Positions 59,055 through 64,000 of a stretch of DNA of 64,000 nucleotides are shown here, piece after piece. The stretch is taken from assembly GCA_963576475.1 (NCBI GenBank), contig OY754967.1, positions 25,742,651 through 25,806,650 on the forward strand, given 5' to 3'. The position numbers and the translations under genes are program-made. The DNA is from Molanna angustata (lineage: Eukaryota > Arthropoda > Insecta > Trichoptera > Molannidae). The stretch's first letter is position 1; every line of letters starts with the position of its first letter. Under the pieces are notes generated by a model. It was not told where the DNA came from, did not search any database, and was given only the letters and a program-made list of their open reading frames with translations.

Positions 59055-59892
59055 TAATTAAATGAAATAAAACACAACTTTGTGTACACCACTACAATTA
59101 TAATTTTTATTCAAATGAATAAAAAAAAAAAAAAAAACCCCTACATGTTACGAGAACAAAGTTCCCTTCCTCAGGAGGATACAAAGTATACTAAAATAAA
59201 TTACAATATACAGACTTAAGGTAAACATAATGGGTGTCGTGTGGGCTGGGTTAAACTATTTATTGGTGGGGGGAGCAATGAAGTTATTGGTTAATTAATT
59301 TTTGTATTGGGAAAATATTTAATATAGGGTTATTAGGAAATTGTGTTTGATTATTAATTATATTATTTCTCATGTTTACGTTTTTTCTGATTTCCAAGAT
59401 TTCCAGGCTATCTAATTGTCTATCACTTAAATTACTATGTAATATTTTTACGCCTAAATTATTAATAAAGCTATGGTTATTTTCGATCAAATGGTTTGCG
59501 AATTCTGAATAATTATTGCTGTTAAGACATCTTAAATGCTCCTTAACTCTCGTTTCTATATTTCTTGTAGTCTTTCCTATATAAAATGATGGGCAATCGT
59601 TACACTCTAATTTATAGATTCCTGATTTTTTATTAGGATTTTCTTTACCCTTATTATTTATTATGTAATTTTTTAGTTTATTGTTGGTATAAAACGCGGG
59701 TTTGATAGTATCTGGTATATTTTTAGATATTGTATTGGCTATTTTATTATTATAAAATAGTATTTTTCTCCATTTTTTTCCTTTAGTAAGGGAACTTTGT
59801 TCTCGTAACATGTAGAGGGATTTTTTATTCATTTGAATAAAAATTATAATTGTAGTGGTGTACACAAAGTTGTGTTTTATTTCATTTAATTA
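59055..59892 (-). mobile_element. Penelope-like element fragment between inverted repeats
   Basis: Left repeat 59055-59168 is inverted at 59788-59892 ('gtgtacaccactacaattat', 'gttacgagaacaaagttccc' and complements). Between them, the minus-strand frame to the stop at 59284 encodes SGIYKLECNDCPSFYIGKTT, then RNIETRVKEHLRCLNSNNYS, then ANHLIENNHSF: the GIY-YIG endonuclease that ends Penelope-like retroelement ORFs. The GIY and YIG motifs, the first Arg and the CxxC pair are visible. The reverse-transcriptase part is missing, so the copy is inactive. The ORF's first about 30 codons (MYTTTIIIF...) are read through the terminal repeat and are not part of the protein family. Confidence 0.85.
59143..59174 (-). 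ncRNA. Hammerhead-ribozyme-like core in the Penelope repeat
   Basis: Minus strand: CTGAGGA, then AGGGAACTTTGTTCTC (stem GGGAAC/GTTCTC with a short loop), then GTAAC. This resembles the hammerhead core CUGANGA-stem II-GAAAC, which is known from Penelope-like elements. One conserved base (GAAA to GTAA) is changed, so cleavage is doubtful. The other repeat keeps the stem but has TTAGTAA for CTGAGGA. Confidence 0.4.
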
Positions 59893-60536
59893 CATTCATT
59901 TATTAAGCGTTTATTTTACATGGATTTTAAATTTTAAGATCATTATATTACTTACCTACATGATTTGGAAAATTATTTTTGGGACTGGGCAACACTAGTG
60001 TTAAGTATTTATGTATTGGAGATAAAGTGTAGAATTACTATGTGAATGAAATCAATTTTATTTTATCTTACTGCCAAATGTGTAATTGATTTTTTTATAA
60101 ATTTCTGTATGTTTAAAAATAGTTTCAAAATTATTTTGTGCAATATTTTTTATTCGATTTCGATTGTTTGATGTTGATCTATTCAAAATTATATAGCAGA
60201 TTTATTAACGACATATAATAAAAGAGATCTTGTAATATTTTAATATTATGTATGCTGTCTAATAGTGTAGTTTTATATTGTAGACAATTTTCTAGTAGAT
60301 TTTTTTGTAGTTGAACTACATAGGTACCTAGTTAATTAGATGAATTGTAGAAAATAATACTTAGTGTGATGTGATGATACCATTAACTTATTGTATCTAT
60401 GTACTATCAAATTTAAAAATAATTTCATATTTTTAAGACTGCGATAGAACTGAAAAATGTATAATTTTCACTCAGTATTCCATTGACGAGCTATTTAATT
60501 TTAATGTACAATTTTTGAAAAGAACAATTTGTTTCT

Positions 60537-60940
60537 GGGGGGCAAGTCCCGACAAACAGTGGAATCAAAACCCTCATGATAACCCAAATCATGGATATAA
60601 TTATCTTATTGAGTTGTATAATACCTTAAGATTTTAAAGAACTCCATAAGACAATTATATCCATGAAATAGGTTATCATGATTACCCATATAATGGATAT
60701 AATTTTCATATGGAGCTCTATAATATCCAAAAACATAATAGAACTCCATAGGATAATTAAATCCATGATATGGGTAATCATGAGGGTTTTGACGGGACTT
60801 GCCCCCCTGGTCCAGCGGTGAAATCAAAACTCTCACGATTACCCATGTCATAGATATAATTTTCATATGGAGTTCTATAAATATATCCTTGATATGGGTA
60901 GTCAAAAGAATTTTGATTTCGTTGTTTGACTGGACTTGGC
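60537..60940. mobile_element. Compound palindromic MITE, family D
   Basis: 'ggggggcaagtcc' at 60537 pairs with 'gggacttgcccccc' ending at 60807. A second, partial unit follows to about 60940 ('ggtccagcggtgaaatcaaa' onward). Several internal 'atggatataattttcatatgg' style blocks (quoted in part) alternate with their complements, so at least three unit pieces are joined. ORF 60606-61001 (-) is a frame over the repeat. Confidence 0.75.
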
Positions 60941-60949
60941 GTAAAAATC

Positions 60950-63300
60950 TAATGTAAATGATAAAAAAATATGGTATAATATTTACTGCATTATGTCTCA
61001 CTTCCCTTCTATATTCTCATTTATTTAGTCAGGTGAATTTCTAAGTGGATTTCTTTTAATTTTACAAAAGCATTTGTGCTTCTTCTCATGTAATTCCAGT
61101 TCTACAAGTTCTAACAAACTCTTTTAATTTTGTTCAAATAAAATGTTTGAATTTTTGAATTAAAGTATGTTTGTTCGTTAAATGACTCATTATGAATTGT
61201 TTGCAATTTTTTATCGACAGAATAAAAATCTTTTAGTATTTGTTATTATTAAAATTAAATGAAACACATAATCGTATCTATTTATATTGGGTGCTCACAA
61301 ATTATCTTCAAAATAGAATTTATAAAATATTCAAACAAATTTAGAGCATGTTGTTAATCTACATAATATATTATTCAATCAATTTAGTAAAATTAAAATA
61401 GGAAATGACAAAATGTATCACTTTCTGAAAATCATTTTGATTTGTTTATTCTATTCAAAATTTTAAAGTTTATATTATACAGAGCAATATATATTTTTGC
61501 ATTTTTCATTTATTGTGTATCTTCCGACCTAGATTTATTTGTTTGGTAAGTAATACTGTTTTGATAGAATAGACATGTTAGTGCAATTGCTAAAACTCTG
61601 TAATACGGGTAATCCTAATGTAGATTTTTGTATCATTAAATTTATTAATACACTTAATAATGTAGCATTTTTATACCATAGCATATAGTGAATATATTAA
61701 ATTAATACTCAGTACATATAAATTGTGGGAGTCTTTAATATTTCAATTCGATTTTATCCTCCACATATTCATTGTAATTTTACAGTCAATTATTATTGAT
61801 TTCAAATGCATTTTACAATAGTTTCTTTTCAATTTAATCATTCCTGATTTTATTTGTGTAAATTTCGAATTTGAATTATATTGTTATTGTTATCCAATTC
61901 ATAAAGATATGAAATGAAATGATTATAGTTGATATTAGCAAAAAATGTCAGTTACTGACTAAAATTGTATTATATAAAATTTTGCTAGGTTTCATTTGAT
62001 ATGTGAAATAAACCAAAGAACATTTAAACATGTGTGTATTTTTTTTTATTAAAAACATAAACCATTTTCACCGTATAATATGGAAAAATTGAGAAAAACC
62101 GAATACATAGGTAATATTTGTGATCTAAAGGTACTCCTATGATCTAGGTAACTATCCATTTTGATAATAATTTAAATTAGCCATAATAACAAGTTTTCAA
62201 GGTAGGCACTGTTGTTTAATTAATCTCAAATATGTCAAAAATGTTGGTAAAAAATTGGAATCTGTATCATGCCTGTGAAATTCTAACTTAACCAGCCATA
62301 ATATATATAATAAACTTCACGGTGATAGAAGTTATAGATTGCATAACATCAGGGGTAGAAATATATTCAAAATATGAATATATTTCTCCTATACCTCATT
62401 GGGTGTAGGTAAGTAAATATATAATTTTCACCAAACATCTTAAACGAGTTTACGGTTGCGCAGAGCGCAAATTTGTGTCTTTTTGCTTCGTTAGTTTACG
62501 TGCAAATCATAGAAAAGAAAATTTGTGCAAATCGTCCCCCTTCTCGGGTAAAAGTTCAAGATATTTGGTTACAACTCTACTGACTCTTCCAATAGTGAGT
62601 AGTCCTTCAGAGTGAATAGTCCTTCTTAGTGAATAGTCAGTCCTTCGTAGTGAGTAGTTGCGCAATAGTCGTCTCACAGTTTTATCATGTTTTGACTCAT
62701 ATGCAATGTAAAGTTGTGCAACTATTTGATTGGACGTAAGACACCTATGGGAAATACGTTGAACTAAATTTTAACTCATGTAAATAATTGTGTTAAATTA
62801 AAATTCTTTTTTATTTGTTTGTTAGATGACGTTACTAAAAATCTTAGATAACATATTATTGTTTTTTTAGATAAACCTTATTATCATATATTATAATTTT
62901 ATTTAATGTATATAATTTTCACCTATAGCAAGGTGATGCGCACTGGTAAACACAATCACTCCCAGGTGCCAGACATTTCATACCTAGGTATAGGTATATT
63001 TGTTTTTATTCAATAAGAAAAATATAATAATAAACCAGCCATACCTACATAAATATTTATTTTCACCAAGAAGGTATTAATTTTAACGTTGCTACATCTA
63101 TACAACTTACTTATTTATACGTTATAGGTATAATTTATTAAAATAACCGCTTTTGTTATCGCGGATTAATGTTTTATTAGTTCTAAAACACACTAGCTAC
63201 ATACTTACCTAGGTAGGTAGGTAGGTACTTACAAAAAAGTGTGTAAAAAATAATCCGCTTATGTATATTATCGACATGTTTATCGTCAACTGGTATTTCA
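60950..63300. other. AT-rich DNA downstream of the gene
   Basis: Contains the candidate poly(A) signal at 62008, a 12-bp-arm palindrome at 62347-62375 (gaaatatattca/tgaatatatttc) and short direct repeats 'agtgaatagtccttc' at 62598-62655. No genes supported. Confidence 0.4.
62008..62050 (+). terminator. Candidate polyadenylation signal
   Basis: AATAAA at 62008-62013 is followed about 15-30 nt later by a GT/T-rich tract (tgtgtgtatt then T-run). This is the best-looking poly(A) arrangement downstream of the stop codon. If used, the 3' UTR would be about 3.9 kb and would contain the Penelope fragment and the 60.5-kb MITE. Another AATAAA lies at 61137, so the true end is uncertain. Confidence 0.3.
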
Positions 63301-63317
63301 AGTAGGGTTTCTCAGTT

Positions 63318-63392
63318 CCCGGGTTTTTTTACGATCCCGGGACCCGGGAATAAATACTTAAAATTCCCGGGATTACCCGGGAATCGAGGATC
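63318..63392. repeat. CCCGGG-rich cluster
   Basis: Five or so CCCGGG motifs within about 75 bp ('ttcccgggtttt', 'atcccgggacccgggaat', 'attcccgggattacccggga'). GC-rich inverted sequence in AT-rich surroundings, probably part of a repeat. Confidence 0.6.
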
Positions 63393-63479
63393 TATGAAAG
63401 ATGTAGGTATTACCAAAGACGTAGACGGCCAAAGATTATACCTACGGAAGAACAAAATAAAAAAAAGTGCATAAGCATA

Positions 63480-64000
63480 CTTTTTTTATTTCTAACTTCT
63501 TCTTCATCTTCTGGGTCACAATCCTGGGATTGGTCTGCACCAAACACTCCATCTTTTCACTTAACTCTATCGTCCGCTAGTCTCTTCATCTCTTTGTAGC
63601 TGCTACAGCGCACGTCACCGATTATCTGGTATATATGGATAGCCTAGTCTTCACACCATTTTTGTAAACCGAACCTACAAAAGTTTGGTAAAAATAGGTT
63701 GGTTAGGTTTGTTTGTAGTTATAATTGTGACTGGCGTGAGCCAGTTGCATTATATATTAAAAAAAAGTAACTAAAATATTAAAATAAATTACTAAATTGG
63801 TATTTTTACCAAACTTTTGTAACCCGATGGATAGTGGATATTTTGTGTTGTCCGACGTTGCGGCCGCGTCCGGGGGTGAACAGGACCAATGGGTTACCGG
63901 CGTGGAAGTGGTATCGCGATCTCCATAGTTTATGTTTAAAAAAAATGGTGTGAAGACTAGGCTATCCGGTCTATATAGTTATTTCTGGGGCGACCTCTAA
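63480..64000. mobile_element. MITE with long TIRs inserted in another repeat
   Basis: GGATAGCCTAGTCTTCACAC at 63639 is inverted as GTGTGAAGACTAGGCTATCC ending at about 63967, giving an element of about 330 bp. Flanks 'ggtatatat' (left) and 'ggtctatat' (right) look like a 9-bp target-site duplication with one change. An inner inverted pair is also present ('tacaaaagtttggtaaaaat' near 63677, complement near 63803). Host sequence 63480-63638 ('cacaatcctgggattggtct') is a dispersed repeat that continues after the element. Confidence 0.65.

Overview
This is a window of an AT-rich insect nuclear genome, almost certainly a moth or butterfly (Lepidoptera). The case rests on tRNA-headed SINEs whose body after the B box reads like lepidopteran SINEs, on the many GTAGGTACCTAC-type microsatellites, on a repeat with a 'taccatcacgccatatcc...ggggtaagcaga' core, on several insect LINE clades, and on a Helitron-like element with TC...CTAG ends flanked by A and T. 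There are no operons or bacterial features.

One host gene is clearly supported. It lies on the + strand with six coding exons (38540-38731, 51713-52072, 54575-55053, 55155-56875, 57096-57247, 58015-58128). All junctions are GT-AG, and the introns are phase 0, 0, 2, 1, 0. Joined, they give 3018 nt, or 1005 codons plus stop. The protein is mostly disordered. It has a glycine-rich stretch, a motif around PPEYYINIRTGTHYF, a proline-rich part, an acidic then a basic stretch, many Ser-Pro motifs and a C-terminal coiled coil. I do not recognise the family with confidence. The 5' leader on the first coding exon has two small upstream ORFs overlapping as TGATG. The second is in frame with the main ORF and is separated from it by one TGA. 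Intron 1 is about 13 kb.

Region by region: 1-38 kb is upstream intergenic DNA (or 5' introns of the same gene), filled with decayed mobile elements. These include SINE heads (about 1, 3.5, 9.6, 30.4, 33.6 kb), 5'-truncated LINEs (about 5, 10.5, 13, 15.3, 21-22, 28.4, 35, 37 kb), an internally deleted Tc1/mariner copy with recognisable TIRs (18.3-18.7 kb), several palindromic fold-back MITEs, a Helitron-like array (24.8-29.2 kb), minisatellites and a (TA)n tract of about 325 bp. Intron 1 (38.7-51.7 kb) holds a SINE, two of three copies of a roughly 1-kb repeat family with short inverted ends, two abutting palindromic MITEs, a 13 x 67-bp satellite, LINE fragments and a 4 x 81-bp array. The region after the stop codon (58.1-64 kb) holds a Penelope-like fragment with a GIY-YIG endonuclease between inverted repeats, a compound palindromic MITE and a terminal MITE at 63.6-64 kb.

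No new multi-gene system is visible. The observations most worth following are the uORF/TGA leader and a possible prenylated alternative C-terminus of the host gene, the Helitron with duplicated 5' and 3' parts, the Penelope inverted repeats with a hammerhead-like core, the roughly 1-kb repeat family, and a minisatellite that appears to have grown out of a LINE coding segment.
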